From NCBI RefSeq assembly GCF_022374895.2, contig NZ_CP092423.2:1426001-1490000 (forward strand): DNA of 64,000 nucleotides, read 5' to 3'. This document shows, piece after piece, positions 48,090 to 56,881 of this stretch; the first letter of the stretch is position 1; the number at the start of each line of letters is the position of its first letter. The translations under genes were made by a program, and so were the position numbers. The stretch is from Mycobacterium lentiflavum (GTDB lineage Bacteria; Actinomycetota; Actinomycetes; Mycobacteriales; Mycobacteriaceae). The notes beneath the pieces were generated by a model, which saw nothing but the letters and a program-made list of their open reading frames with translations, made no database searches and was not told the origin of the DNA.

Positions 48090-49294
48090 GAGGCGCTCGC
48101 GAAATCGTGCCGAATCAGCCAGTCGGTGACGACGTTGACCGCCTCGCGCAACTTGTCGCGCTGGTCCGGACCGGCGTAATAGTGTGTGGCGCCGGGAATT
48201 TCGTGCATCTCCTTGTCGGGATGCCCGATCGCCTCGAACAGCCGCCGGGTGTGGCTGGGTGTGCAGGCGTCGTCGGCCAGGTTGCCGATCACCAGCGCGG
48301 GGATCGCGATATCGCGCCCGCAGTCCACTCCGTCGCCGCGGGCGTCGTCGTAGCTCCATTGCGACAGCCAGCCGCGCAGCGTCGAGAAGCGGGCCAGCCC
48401 GACCGGGCTCATGTTCACCACTTGAGGGTCACCCAGGTAGCAGGTGCCCGGCGTGCGCTCATTGGGATCCACGGTCGGATCCAGCCAGCGGGGATCGGCC
48501 ATCGTGCCGTGCACGACGAAGCAGAACTCTGCAACGTCTCGGTCGGGGCGGCCCTGAGCGGTCAATTCAGCCAGCTTCTCTTTGACCCATGCGGTGATGC
48601 GGCGGTTGCGGTCGATCTGCGCTTGACGGTACCGGGCCAGGAACTCCTGGGTGTAGGGCGGCTGGTTGGGGTTGTCGGGGTTGTACAGATCCCGCTCGGG
48701 ATCGCGCTTGGTGGGATCGGATTCGTCGAGGATGGACGCGTCCAGCCATTCGGTCAGCGTGCCGTGCCGGCTGACGTGCGCGGCCAGCAGCATGATGCCG
48801 TTGGCGGCGGGCAGCTCCAGCTTGGTCAGGTCCGGTCCGTCGCCGGTCGGGCTCGACGTGATCGTCGCGTGCTGGGCCTGCTGTTGGTAGAACACCGACA
48901 GCGAGCCGCCACCGCTCCACCCGGCCAGCACCACCTTGGAGTAGCCCAGCCGGTTCTTGGCGTCCTTGATGCACTCGCCGAGATCCTCGACGACCTTCTC
49001 CATCAGCAACGCCGAGTCGGTGCCGCGGAACCGGCTGTTGCAGTAGATGACGTGGTGGCCGGCCCGGGCCAGCGCGTTGATCATCGGCAGGTATGCGCCG
49101 CCGCCGATCGGGTGCATGAACACCAGCACGGTGTCGGACGGCTTGTCTTTCGGCTTGAGCAGATAGCTCTCCAGCACGGTGATCTCGGCCAGCCCGCCGT
49201 AGACGTCTCGGACATCGGAATTGTTCTGGAACGCAACCAGATACGGGATCCGGTCGTATTCGTGCTTGACGGCTTGCCGCACGGCTTGGCTCAT
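48086..49294 (-). CDS. Alpha/beta hydrolase
   Basis: 402 residues. VFMHPIGGGAYLPMINALA forms the oxyanion region, VVLAGWSGGGSLSVF the nucleophile elbow, PALVIGNLADDACTPSHTRRLFE the acid and GATHYYAGPDQR the His. No signal peptide. It resembles actinobacterial hydrolases next to ring-cleavage dioxygenases and could open a lactone or thioester in this operon. ATG 49294 overlaps the dioxygenase stop as TGATG. Confidence 0.82.
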   Translation of the reverse strand: MSQAVRQAVKHEYDRIPYLVAFQNNSDVRDVYGGLAEITVLESYLLKPKDKPSDTVLVFMHPIGGGAYLPMINALARAGHHVIYCNSRFRGTDSALLMEKVVEDLGECIKDAKNRLGYSKVVLAGWSGGGSLSVFYQQQAQHATITSSPTGDGPDLTKLELPAANGIMLLAAHVSRHGTLTEWLDASILDESDPTKRDPERDLYNPDNPNQPPYTQEFLARYRQAQIDRNRRITAWVKEKLAELTAQGRPDRDVAEFCFVVHGTMADPRWLDPTVDPNERTPGTCYLGDPQVVNMSPVGLARFSTLRGWLSQWSYDDARGDGVDCGRDIAIPALVIGNLADDACTPSHTRRLFEAIGHPDKEMHEIPGATHYYAGPDQRDKLREAVNVVTDWLIRHDFASAS

Positions 49295-50409
49295 CAGTGT
49301 TGTCCTAGGTCGTGGGCGAGTACTTCCGGTGACGGTGTCAGGCGCCGGCGGGTGTCGATGGCGATGACCTGCCAGTCGACGCGCGAGTGCTCGTCGAACT
49401 TGCGGCGTGCCCGCTCGCGCGCCTTCTCCGGCGCGCCGTGGTGAACCCCTTGCGGCGCATGGGTAATCAGGCCCGGCGGCATTGGGATGCCGTAAAGCGA
49501 GCCACCGTGGAAGAACGCGATTTCGTCGTAGTCGACGTTGCGGTGATACCAGGGAGTGCGTTCCGTGCCGGCCACGCCCTCCGCGGGTTTGGGCAGGAAG
49601 TTCATCACGTAGACACCGGTGGCCTGCATGAACAGGTGCACCGTCGGCGGCAGGTGAACGCTGTCGGAGGTGATCACGTTGTAGTCATCGATGTTGAAGG
49701 TGAACGCGAAGTTGTCGCCGCGCCATCCCTCCACGTCGAGTGGATGATGTTGGTAGATAAGCGTTGTCGGGCCGCCTTCTAGAACATCGCGGTGGACGAG
49801 CCGGACCTCGTACTCGTCTCGGGCCCCCAAACCAGGGGGGTCGTCGAACGGAGCCGGCTCGGGAATCGTGGCCTGCGATGGGTCGAAGGGGAAGTGCCGG
49901 CCCAACGGACCGGGCGGTGGCACCCGGAACTCGTCGGTGGCCTCGATCATCACCAGCGTGGTTTCGCGATCCGGCACCTGGCGCCAGGTACAGGCCTTCG
50001 GGATGTAGACCCAGTCGCCCTCTCGGTAGCGCAGCGGACCGAACTCGGTCTCGAGCAGTCCGGTGCCTTGGTGGACGAAAGACAGCAGATCGCCGTCGAC
50101 GTGGCGGGCGAAGTAGGGCATCGGCTCTTGGCGGCGGCTCAGCAGCACGCGGCAGTCCGTGTTGCTGAACATCAGCAGCGGCGCACCGTTGGCGTCGGTC
50201 GCATCGGTCGGCTTGAGCTCGCTGGACAACACGTCGACGGGGCGCAGCGGTCCGGACGCCCGGTAGGCGGTGGGGTCGTGGCGGCGGTAGATGTTGGCCG
50301 TCCGTCCGGTGAACCCGCCCCGGCCCAGCTCGTCGTCCTTGAGGCCGTCGAGGTCGGCGTGCAGGCGATGCGGCGTTTTGCCTTTGCGCAGGTGAACGAA
50401 GGATTCCAT
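49294..50409 (-). CDS. Homogentisate 1,2-dioxygenase-like cupin
   Basis: 371 residues, shorter than the about 440 of standard homogentisate dioxygenase. FARHVDGDLLSFVHQGTGLLETEFGPLRYREGDWVYIPK, quoted in part, is the N-terminal cupin. The C-terminal metal region has TPWYHRNVDYDEIAFFHGG and THAPQGVHHGAPE. In canonical enzymes the Fe ligands are His-x5-Glu then His; here the Glu is one residue further, so spacing differs and the substrate may not be homogentisate. ATG 50409 with GGGAGTCACC upstream. First gene of the operon. Confidence 0.75.
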   Translation of the reverse strand: MESFVHLRKGKTPHRLHADLDGLKDDELGRGGFTGRTANIYRRHDPTAYRASGPLRPVDVLSSELKPTDATDANGAPLLMFSNTDCRVLLSRRQEPMPYFARHVDGDLLSFVHQGTGLLETEFGPLRYREGDWVYIPKACTWRQVPDRETTLVMIEATDEFRVPPPGPLGRHFPFDPSQATIPEPAPFDDPPGLGARDEYEVRLVHRDVLEGGPTTLIYQHHPLDVEGWRGDNFAFTFNIDDYNVITSDSVHLPPTVHLFMQATGVYVMNFLPKPAEGVAGTERTPWYHRNVDYDEIAFFHGGSLYGIPMPPGLITHAPQGVHHGAPEKARERARRKFDEHSRVDWQVIAIDTRRRLTPSPEVLAHDLGQH

Positions 50410-50454
50410 GGTGACTCCCGAATAGTGGGCGGGTTCGTCAGGCCTGATAAAACT

Positions 50455-50472
50455 GAAAGTGACATTACTTTC
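50455..50472 (-). promoter_or_regulatory. Operator candidate of the catabolic operon
   Basis: GAAAGT (50455-50460) and ACTTTC (50467-50472) form an inverted repeat with a 6-base spacer, 46 bases before the first gene of the operon, in an AT-rich patch that stands out from the GC-rich surroundings. Likely TetR-type site. Confidence 0.5.
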
Positions 50473-50530
50473 TCTTTTGCTGCCGGACAAGGGCCGGCGC
50501 AAGCGCGGGCTCGCCCCGAACCGGCTGCCG

Positions 50531-51502
50531 CTAACCGCGGACGCGCAGGACGACTTTTCCTTTAGCGGTGCGATTCTCCATGGAGGCGACGGCTGCGGCA
50601 GCCTGGTCCAGCGGGTAGACGTCCGGCTCCGGCGCCGCCAGCTTGCCCGAGGTGAGTAGGCGCTCCAGTCCGGCCCACTGTTCGTCCAGCGCGCCGGGAT
50701 GCGTCGCCGTCCACGCGCCCCAGCCGACGCCGACGACGTCAATGTTGTTGAGCAGCAACCGGTTTACCTTCACTGTGGGGATCTCGCCGCCGGTAAAGCC
50801 GACGACCAGGAGCCGTCCGCCCGCAACAAGCGAGCGCAGGGAATCGGTGAACCGGTCACCACCGACCGGGTCAACGACCATGTCGACGCCGCGGCCACCG
50901 GTCAACTCCTTGACCGCGTCCTTGAAGCCGTCTGCCAGCACCACGTCGGTGGCGCCGGCCGCGGTGGCGACCCGGCCCTTCTCCTCGGTGCTGACCACCG
51001 CGATCGTTCGCGACGCCCCGAGCGCCGGCGCCAAGCGCAGCGTCGAGGTTCCGATCCCGCCGGCCGCGCCGTGCACCAGCACGGTCTCACCCGGTTGCAG
51101 GCGCCCGCGCACCGTCAGCGCGAAGTACACCGTCAGATCGTTGAACAGCAGTCCGGCGCCCGCCTCGAAACTCACGTTGTCAGGCAGCTTGAACGCCCGG
51201 TCGGGGGAGAGCACCGCGACCTCGGCCATACCGCCGGTCAGCATCGTCAGGCCGACGACCCGGTCGCCGGGACCCACGTGAGCGCCCGCCGGTGCCGATC
51301 GAACGACGCCGGCGATCTCGGCGCCGAGCACGAACGGCGGGTCCGGCCGGTACTGGTAGAGACCACGGGTCAGCAGGGCGTCCGGGAACGCGGCGCCGGC
51401 GGCATGCACCTCGACGACGATCCCGTCGCCGGTGGGCTCGTCGACCTCGCCCACCTCGATCGCGTCCGGGCCGTCTAGCCGCGTCACCCGTGCTGCACGC
51501 AT
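50531..51502 (-). CDS. fadB4: NADPH:quinone oxidoreductase FadB4
   Basis: 323 residues, medium-chain dehydrogenase/reductase without zinc ligands. ETVLVHGAAGGIGTSTLRLAPALGA is the nucleotide fold, GRGVDMVVDPVGGDRF the quinone-reductase block, and EPDVYPLDQAAAAVASMENRTAKGKVVLR the family C-terminus. ATG 51502 has GGAGGCAGC directly upstream. In M. tuberculosis fadB4 follows fadE23; here about 5.4 kb of other genes separate them. Confidence 0.83.
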   Translation of the reverse strand: MRAARVTRLDGPDAIEVGEVDEPTGDGIVVEVHAAGAAFPDALLTRGLYQYRPDPPFVLGAEIAGVVRSAPAGAHVGPGDRVVGLTMLTGGMAEVAVLSPDRAFKLPDNVSFEAGAGLLFNDLTVYFALTVRGRLQPGETVLVHGAAGGIGTSTLRLAPALGASRTIAVVSTEEKGRVATAAGATDVVLADGFKDAVKELTGGRGVDMVVDPVGGDRFTDSLRSLVAGGRLLVVGFTGGEIPTVKVNRLLLNNIDVVGVGWGAWTATHPGALDEQWAGLERLLTSGKLAAPEPDVYPLDQAAAAVASMENRTAKGKVVLRVRG

Positions 51503-51756
51503 GCTGCCTCCGTTGTCGATAGGGCCGGACACCTCCGGCCAGCGCTCGAATAGCCTACTGCCAGCTCAAAATCCGCCGGCGACACGTACCACCGCACGGC
51601 CCGAGTCGGTGCGCAGTTGACCCAAAGCCTCAAACGGGTCCATGCGACGACGTTAGCCCTGGTCGGTAAAGAGCTTTTCGCTTGGTTGCTTTCCAGTCGC
51701 CCATATAGGCTTTGGCGAGTCATGACACGGGTCGGACCGCCGCGGAGATCTCGAGG

Positions 51757-53025
51757 ATGGCAGTGAAGCCGTCACATGTATCAGGGTCGGGGACTGTTCA
51801 CGAAGCCCCCGGCAACGGGATCACCGAGATCACCGAGATCACCGACACCGAGCTGGACGCGGTATTCCGCGTGCATCGGTGGCGTTCCCTGCGAGTCGCA
51901 TCGGTGCAACGCATGATCGTCGTCGTCATCATGCTGGGTGCGGTCCTGGTCCACACGGATTACGGCGCCCCGAGATGGGCTCCGGACGACGCGGTCGTCG
52001 TGGTGTACGCGCTCACTGCATTGAGCGTCCTGATCTTGGTGTATTCCCCCGCGAGTCGATTGATGGTCCCGGATCGCGCGTTGTTCATTCTCGCGATGGT
52101 CGATGTGGTCGCGATCGTCGGATTCAAACTCTTGTCGCCGGGCGGCCACATCCCACTGCTGTTGATGGTGCTGGTGCCGCGCATGGTCGCGCTGGATCTG
52201 TCGGGACGACGCGCCACCGTGGGACTGACCTTCGCGTTCGTCGCATTCACGGTATCGATCCTGCAAGACCCCGTCATCGTGCGCCAACTGGGCTGGCCCA
52301 AGATATCGCTCATCGTGTTGATCTATGGATTCTTATGTGGCACAGCCTTATTCGCGGTCATCTTCCGGCAGCGGTATGTCAACGAAATCGCAAGAATCAC
52401 CGCGTCACGAGATGCGTTGCTCGCCGAGACGATGACCGCTTCGGAGCGCGAGCGGCGAGAGATTTCCGAAGCCATCCACGACGGGCCTTTGCAAGATGTC
52501 CTCGCGGCCCGACGCGACATCGCGGACTTCGCCAAGAAATCACCCGCCGAGCCGCTGCAACGGGCGGTTGCCAGCCTCGACGACGCCTCGCGGCGACTGC
52601 GTGAGGCGACCTTCGAGCTTCATCCGGCTGTCCTCGAGCAAGTCGGGTTGGGTGCCGCGGTCGAAAAATTAGCCGTACTCACGGCCGAACGCGCGGGCAT
52701 CACGATCGCGACCGACGTTGATCATCCGGACCGAACCGCCACCGACCCCATGGTGTTCGGGGTGGTGCGCGAGTTGTTGTCCAACGTGGTCCGCCATTCC
52801 GAAGCGACTCGGGTGTCGGTGAAGCTCAAGGTCCGCGATGGAACGTGTCGTCTCGATGTGGTCGACGACGGCATTGGGATCACCGCTGACGTGATGATGC
52901 GCCGCCTCGCCGAAGGTCACATCGGTCTGGCCTCGCAGCGGGCGCGGGTGGAAGCCGCCGGCGGCAGTTTCGAAATTGTCGACGTCCCCTCGGGGGCACA
53001 CATTCGCGTGGAGTGGCCGCTGTAA
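51757..53025 (+). CDS. NarL-type sensor histidine kinase
   Basis: 422 residues from ATG 51757. Residues about 50-210 hold five or six membrane helices (VASVQRMIVVVIMLGAVLV, ALSVLILVYSPA, LILAMVDVVAIVGF-type segments). HisKA_3 motif SEAIHDGPLQDVLAARRDI supplies the phosphorylated His, and VVRELLSNVVRHSEATRVSV with LDVVDDGIGI the ATPase N and G boxes. No large extracytoplasmic domain, so it probably senses a membrane or intracellular signal. Convergent with its response regulator, 8 bases apart. TTG 51712 is an alternative start. Confidence 0.85.
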   Translation: MAVKPSHVSGSGTVHEAPGNGITEITEITDTELDAVFRVHRWRSLRVASVQRMIVVVIMLGAVLVHTDYGAPRWAPDDAVVVVYALTALSVLILVYSPASRLMVPDRALFILAMVDVVAIVGFKLLSPGGHIPLLLMVLVPRMVALDLSGRRATVGLTFAFVAFTVSILQDPVIVRQLGWPKISLIVLIYGFLCGTALFAVIFRQRYVNEIARITASRDALLAETMTASERERREISEAIHDGPLQDVLAARRDIADFAKKSPAEPLQRAVASLDDASRRLREATFELHPAVLEQVGLGAAVEKLAVLTAERAGITIATDVDHPDRTATDPMVFGVVRELLSNVVRHSEATRVSVKLKVRDGTCRLDVVDDGIGITADVMMRRLAEGHIGLASQRARVEAAGGSFEIVDVPSGAHIRVEWPL

Positions 53026-53033
53026 GGCCGAGC

Positions 53034-53681
53034 TCACTCCAGCAGCCGGCGCCGCATCGCCTCGGCGACGGCCGCACCGCGATCGGAAACGCCGAGCTTC
53101 TCGTACAGGTTTTGCACATGCGACTTCACGGTGCTGGGCGCCACGAAAAGACGTTTCGCAATCTGGGGGACCGACAAGCCCTCGGCGATCATTCGCACGA
53201 CCTCGAGTTCGCGTGGTGTCAGCAACGGCGTATCTGCGCGGGCACGAAGTTTCACCTCGCCCGCCAGCGCGCCCGCCAACTGCGTCGGCAAATATGTCGC
53301 GCCCTTCTCGCACTTGAGCACGGCGGCCACGATCTCTTCGCTATCGGAGTCTTTCGTCAAGTAGCCTGCGGCGCCTTCGGCGAGGGCCTGGTAGATCACC
53401 GCACTGTCCTCGAAGGCGCTGAGCAATACGACGCAGGTGGCCAGACCGTCGCGCACCACAGCTCGGACTACCTCGAGCCCATTGAGTTCGGGCATCTTGT
53501 AATCGATCAAAGCCACCCTGGGCCGTAGCTCGCGGATCGCCGTCAGTGCCGCTCGACCGTCGGCCACTTCTCCGATCACGTCGATCCGACCGCTCGACTT
53601 CAGGGCCCGAACGACGCCTTCGCGAGTTACCGGGTGATCGTCGGCGACGACGACCTTGACACGTTCTGACTGGGATGACAT
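53034..53681 (-). CDS. NarL/FixJ response regulator
   Basis: 215 residues. Receiver: VVVADDHPVTREGVVRAL (acidic pair), VALIDYKMPELNG (phospho-Asp), VVLLSAFED and YLTKDS (Lys switch). LuxR-type HTH: LTPRELEVVRMIAEGLSVPQIAKRLFVAPSTVKSHVQNLYEKLGV, given in part. Partner of the convergent histidine kinase. Its promoter region faces the divergent espB-like gene, a candidate target. Confidence 0.88.
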   Translation of the reverse strand: MSSQSERVKVVVADDHPVTREGVVRALKSSGRIDVIGEVADGRAALTAIRELRPRVALIDYKMPELNGLEVVRAVVRDGLATCVVLLSAFEDSAVIYQALAEGAAGYLTKDSDSEEIVAAVLKCEKGATYLPTQLAGALAGEVKLRARADTPLLTPRELEVVRMIAEGLSVPQIAKRLFVAPSTVKSHVQNLYEKLGVSDRGAAVAEAMRRRLLE

Positions 53682-53984
53682 CGGCTGCGCTCCACCGGCC
53701 GTTGGTATCTCGGGTGCGCTCGTCGCGCGACAGGCGCCGGCCCCATTCTCCCCTGGCTGAATCGGCCCGGAGGTCGTTTGCGCGAACCGCTGCGGCGCCG
53801 GCGTCGATACCGGGCCGTCGGGCGCGAGTGGGCCTTTCTCCCCCTATTGGGGGAGGACATCTCATCCGCCGAACCCGACGTTTGCGCGAGAGATTTCACC
53901 CGGCCGCGCCGGAATAGTCATGGGTGATCACGGCGAAGAAGCCGAAACGCCAATTCAAGAAACCCGCGTAGGAGATGATCCGCC
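53682..53984. other. Divergent intergenic region, response regulator / espB-like
   Basis: About 300 bases with no supported gene. CTCCCCC (53838-53844) and GGGGGAG (53849-53855) form a 7-bp hairpin with a TATT loop, roughly midway, either a regulator site or RNA structure. Confidence 0.45.
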
Positions 53985-55463
53985 ATGACACAGCCGCAGA
54001 CGCTCAATGTGGAATACGCCGAGTTGATTGCCCGGGCCCACGAAATCGAGGAACTGCTCCCTCCCATTCCGTCCACTAACCCGCAGGCGCCGTGTGCCCT
54101 TTCGATGGCTTCTGACGCCGTCACGCAACTCGGACTTTCCGCCGATTCAATCCGGCTGTACTTGAAGGGCTGCGAGCGGGAATGGAAAACTCTGGCGAAA
54201 ACCCTGCGGAGTGCGGCCAAGGCCTATGAAGAGATCGATGAGGGAGCCGCGGATGCCATAAACAACGAGGGGACGCCGAACTCGCTGCACGGAAATGGCC
54301 CGATGTCGGCCCTCGACGACTCGGACATGCCGTGGGACCCGCCGGCGCCCCGACCCGCGCCGCCGCTCGCCGACGACCCTTACTACGAGGTCAGGCAGGC
54401 GACGATGGCGATCGAAGCCGGCGACCAGGGCGCGGCGTGCAAGATATTCGCCCAGGAATGGCACGCCTTCCAATTTGCGCTGCAGGAGATCCCCTACCGG
54501 TTTCGCCCATTTACCTCCTGGGAGGGCGACGCGAGGACGGCCGTCGAGCAAAATTTCGAACTGCAGCGGCAGTGGATAGCTTCGATGGTGCAGTTGTGCT
54601 GCACGCTCCGCGACCAGGCCAACGACATCGCCGACGCGCAGAAAAAGATCCGGCCCGCCAGCGGGACGGCTACACAAGATTTCAACGGGAACTACACCAT
54701 TCCTGAGGAGCATCCCGGGCCCGGTGACATCTTGTTTGTCGAAAACACATACAAGGCCGGCGTGGAAGACCATATGCAGGCGCTCATTCAAACGTCGATC
54801 GAGTGGTATGCGATTCTGCAGAAAAAGTCGGAGACAGCGCTGAAGTTTTACCGCAACAAGACGGCATTGCCACCGCTGAATCCGCCGATGTTCCCGACCG
54901 CGGCCGGTGCCGCGGAGGCAGTCGACCATGGCTCCGGTGGTTCCGACGGCATCGACTTCGGGGATCTGCCGGACGGACTGCCGTCGGGTGACGGGCTTTC
55001 CGGCCTGCCCGCGATGCCCGCATTGCCGAGCGGTGGGATGCCGGCGATGCCCAACGCGTCGCTGCCCAGCGGTGCCGCCGTGCCGCCGCTGCCCGCGGCG
55101 GGGAAGGGCCTGCCGAAAGGGGCGCAGGTCAAGCCGGCGTCATTGGGTGGCATCGGTGGTGGCGGCGGGGTCGCCGTCCCGAAGCTGCCCTTGCAGTCCT
55201 GGACGAACACCGGGGCGAGCGCTGGGGCCGCCGCGGCGCCAGTGGGTGCTGGCGGTGGGATCCCGGTCCCGTCCGCGTACGCCAAGCTGAACGGCGCGGG
55301 CGTTGGTATGAGCGGTGGTATGGGCGGCGGGATGCCGATGGGCGGCGCCGGCGGTCAGGGTCAAGGCGCCGGCAAGGGCAAGCGGGTGCAAAGTGAGGAC
55401 CAAGCGCTCTACACCGAAGACCGGGCGTGGACTGAGGGCGTGATCGGCCGACGTCGCGCCTAG
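53985..55463 (+). CDS. EspB-like ESX secretion substrate (orphan paralogue)
   Basis: 492 residues. The PE/PPE-like helical half matches EspB of the ESX-1 locus: MTQPQTLNVEYAELIARAHEIE, PCALSMASDAVTQLGLSADS, the export motif YEEID at 81-85 (YxxxD) and WEG at 179-181 (WxG). EAGDQGAACKIFAQEWHAFQF parallels the EspB segment METGDQGASLAHFADGW. The second half is Gly/Pro/Met-rich and unstructured (VGMSGGMGGGMPMGGAGGQGQG), and the C-terminus EDQALYTEDRAWTEGVIGRR is nearly identical to EspB. It is predicted to leave the cell by a type VII system and oligomerise or bind lipid. No esx genes lie nearby. Confidence 0.88.
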   Translation: MTQPQTLNVEYAELIARAHEIEELLPPIPSTNPQAPCALSMASDAVTQLGLSADSIRLYLKGCEREWKTLAKTLRSAAKAYEEIDEGAADAINNEGTPNSLHGNGPMSALDDSDMPWDPPAPRPAPPLADDPYYEVRQATMAIEAGDQGAACKIFAQEWHAFQFALQEIPYRFRPFTSWEGDARTAVEQNFELQRQWIASMVQLCCTLRDQANDIADAQKKIRPASGTATQDFNGNYTIPEEHPGPGDILFVENTYKAGVEDHMQALIQTSIEWYAILQKKSETALKFYRNKTALPPLNPPMFPTAAGAAEAVDHGSGGSDGIDFGDLPDGLPSGDGLSGLPAMPALPSGGMPAMPNASLPSGAAVPPLPAAGKGLPKGAQVKPASLGGIGGGGGVAVPKLPLQSWTNTGASAGAAAAPVGAGGGIPVPSAYAKLNGAGVGMSGGMGGGMPMGGAGGQGQGAGKGKRVQSEDQALYTEDRAWTEGVIGRRRA

Positions 55464-55493
55464 GTGCTCGCGGCGCGACGCTAACCTCGCCGT

Positions 55494-56351
55494 ATGGATA
55501 CCTTTCCACTTGGTCGCTATTCGGTCGCCCGCATCGGTTTCGGGGCGATGCAACTGCCCGGTCCAGGGGTGATGGGGCCGCCGCGCGATCGCGACGAGGC
55601 GCTGGCGGTGTTGCGCCGGGCCGTCGAACGGGGCGTCAACCACATTGACACCGCCCAGTTCTACGGCCCCGATGTCGCCAATCAGCTCATCCGCGAAGCG
55701 CTGCACCCGTATCCGGAAGATCTGGCATTGGTGAGCAAGGTCGGCGGGCGCCGCGATGATGCCGGCGCCTGGCTGCCGGTCGACGAGCCGGCAGAGCTGC
55801 GCCGCGACATCGAAACGAACTTGCGCAGTCTCGGCGTCGATCAGTTGGCCGCAGTCAATCTGCGACTGTTCGAAAGCGACGGCCCGGACCAGCTTTTCGA
55901 CGAGCAGCTTTCGGTGATGATCGATGCCCGTGACGAGGGATTGATCGGCGGCATCGGGCTGAGCAACATCAATCGCGAGCACCTGCTGCATGCGCTGGAG
56001 CGCACCGAGATCGCCTGTGTGCAAAACGCTTTCAATCTTGTTCAGCGGGACGCCGCGGCGGTGCTGGAGGAGTGCACCAGGCGCGGAATCGCGTTCGTTC
56101 CGTTCTTCCCGTTGGGCGCGGCGTTCGTGCAGCCGAACCCGGTGCTCAGTCACGAGCTGGTGCGCAGCGCCGCGCAGCGGCTCGGGCGCACGCCCGCGCA
56201 GGTCGCGTTGGCATGGACGCTCGGTGTGGCGCCCAACGTGCTGTTGATTCCGGGTACCTCGTCGCTTGGGCATCTCGAGGAGAATCTCGACGTCGCCTCG
56301 ATCGAACTCGACGACGACACCCGCGAGCAGCTGAACGCGGTCGCTGCCTGA
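55494..56351 (+). CDS. Aldo/keto reductase
   Basis: 285 residues, TIM barrel. NHIDTAQFYGPDV gives catalytic Asp52 and Tyr57 and LVSKVGG Lys82. The fourth tetrad residue is not His: the strand reads AAVNLRLFESDG. The C-terminal GTSSLGHLEENLDVASIELDDD is the NADPH-binding signature. GIGLSN and IACVQNAFNLVQR are also typical. Reduction of a carbonyl is inferred, though the missing His may alter chemistry. TGATG overlap with the acetyltransferase. Confidence 0.82.
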   Translation: MDTFPLGRYSVARIGFGAMQLPGPGVMGPPRDRDEALAVLRRAVERGVNHIDTAQFYGPDVANQLIREALHPYPEDLALVSKVGGRRDDAGAWLPVDEPAELRRDIETNLRSLGVDQLAAVNLRLFESDGPDQLFDEQLSVMIDARDEGLIGGIGLSNINREHLLHALERTEIACVQNAFNLVQRDAAAVLEECTRRGIAFVPFFPLGAAFVQPNPVLSHELVRSAAQRLGRTPAQVALAWTLGVAPNVLLIPGTSSLGHLEENLDVASIELDDDTREQLNAVAA

Positions 56352-56881
56352 TGCGGGTTCGACGCGCGACCGCGGCCGACGCCGCGGCGTGTGCCGACAT
56401 CTATCGGCCGTACGTGCTGGACACCGCGATCACCTTCGAGACCGACGTGCCGGCGGCGGCGGAGATGGCGGAGCGCATCGTGAAAGCGCTGGCGATGCAC
56501 GAATGGCTGGTGCTCGAAGCGGAAGGCAACGTTGTGGGCTATGCCTATGCGCAACAGTTCAATCCGCGCGCTGCCTACCGATGGGCCGTCGAGACGAGCA
56601 TCTATCTCGCCCAGGACGGGCGACGCGCCGGCGGCGGCAGGTTGCTCTACACCGAACTGCTGCATCGGCTGGCAGAGCGCGGCTTTCGGCAGGCGTTCGC
56701 CGGCATCGCGCAACCCAACGAGGCCAGCAACGCGCTCCATTCGGCCTTCGGATTTGCCCCGGCCGGTTATTACCGGCGCGTGGGGTGGAAATTGGACGCG
56801 TGGCACGATGTCGAATGGTGGCAGCTCGATCTGCTCGGACCGGACGCCGAGGCGGCGCCGCCGCGTCCGATCGCTACTTGA
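56351..56881 (+). CDS. GNAT acetyltransferase, phosphinothricin-type
   Basis: 176 residues. RVRRATAADAAACADIYRPYVLDTAITFE, quoted in part, and GYAYAQQFNPRAAYRWAVETSIYLAQDGRRAGGGRLL, with the acetyl-CoA motif at DGRRAGGG, plus FGFAPAGYYRRVGWKLDAWHDVEWWQ match the phosphinothricin/methionine sulfoximine N-acetyltransferase branch. Acts on small amino-acid-like amines in the cytosol. ATG 56351 overlaps the upstream stop. Convergent 8-base overlap with fadE23. Confidence 0.84.
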   Translation: MRVRRATAADAAACADIYRPYVLDTAITFETDVPAAAEMAERIVKALAMHEWLVLEAEGNVVGYAYAQQFNPRAAYRWAVETSIYLAQDGRRAGGGRLLYTELLHRLAERGFRQAFAGIAQPNEASNALHSAFGFAPAGYYRRVGWKLDAWHDVEWWQLDLLGPDAEAAPPRPIAT

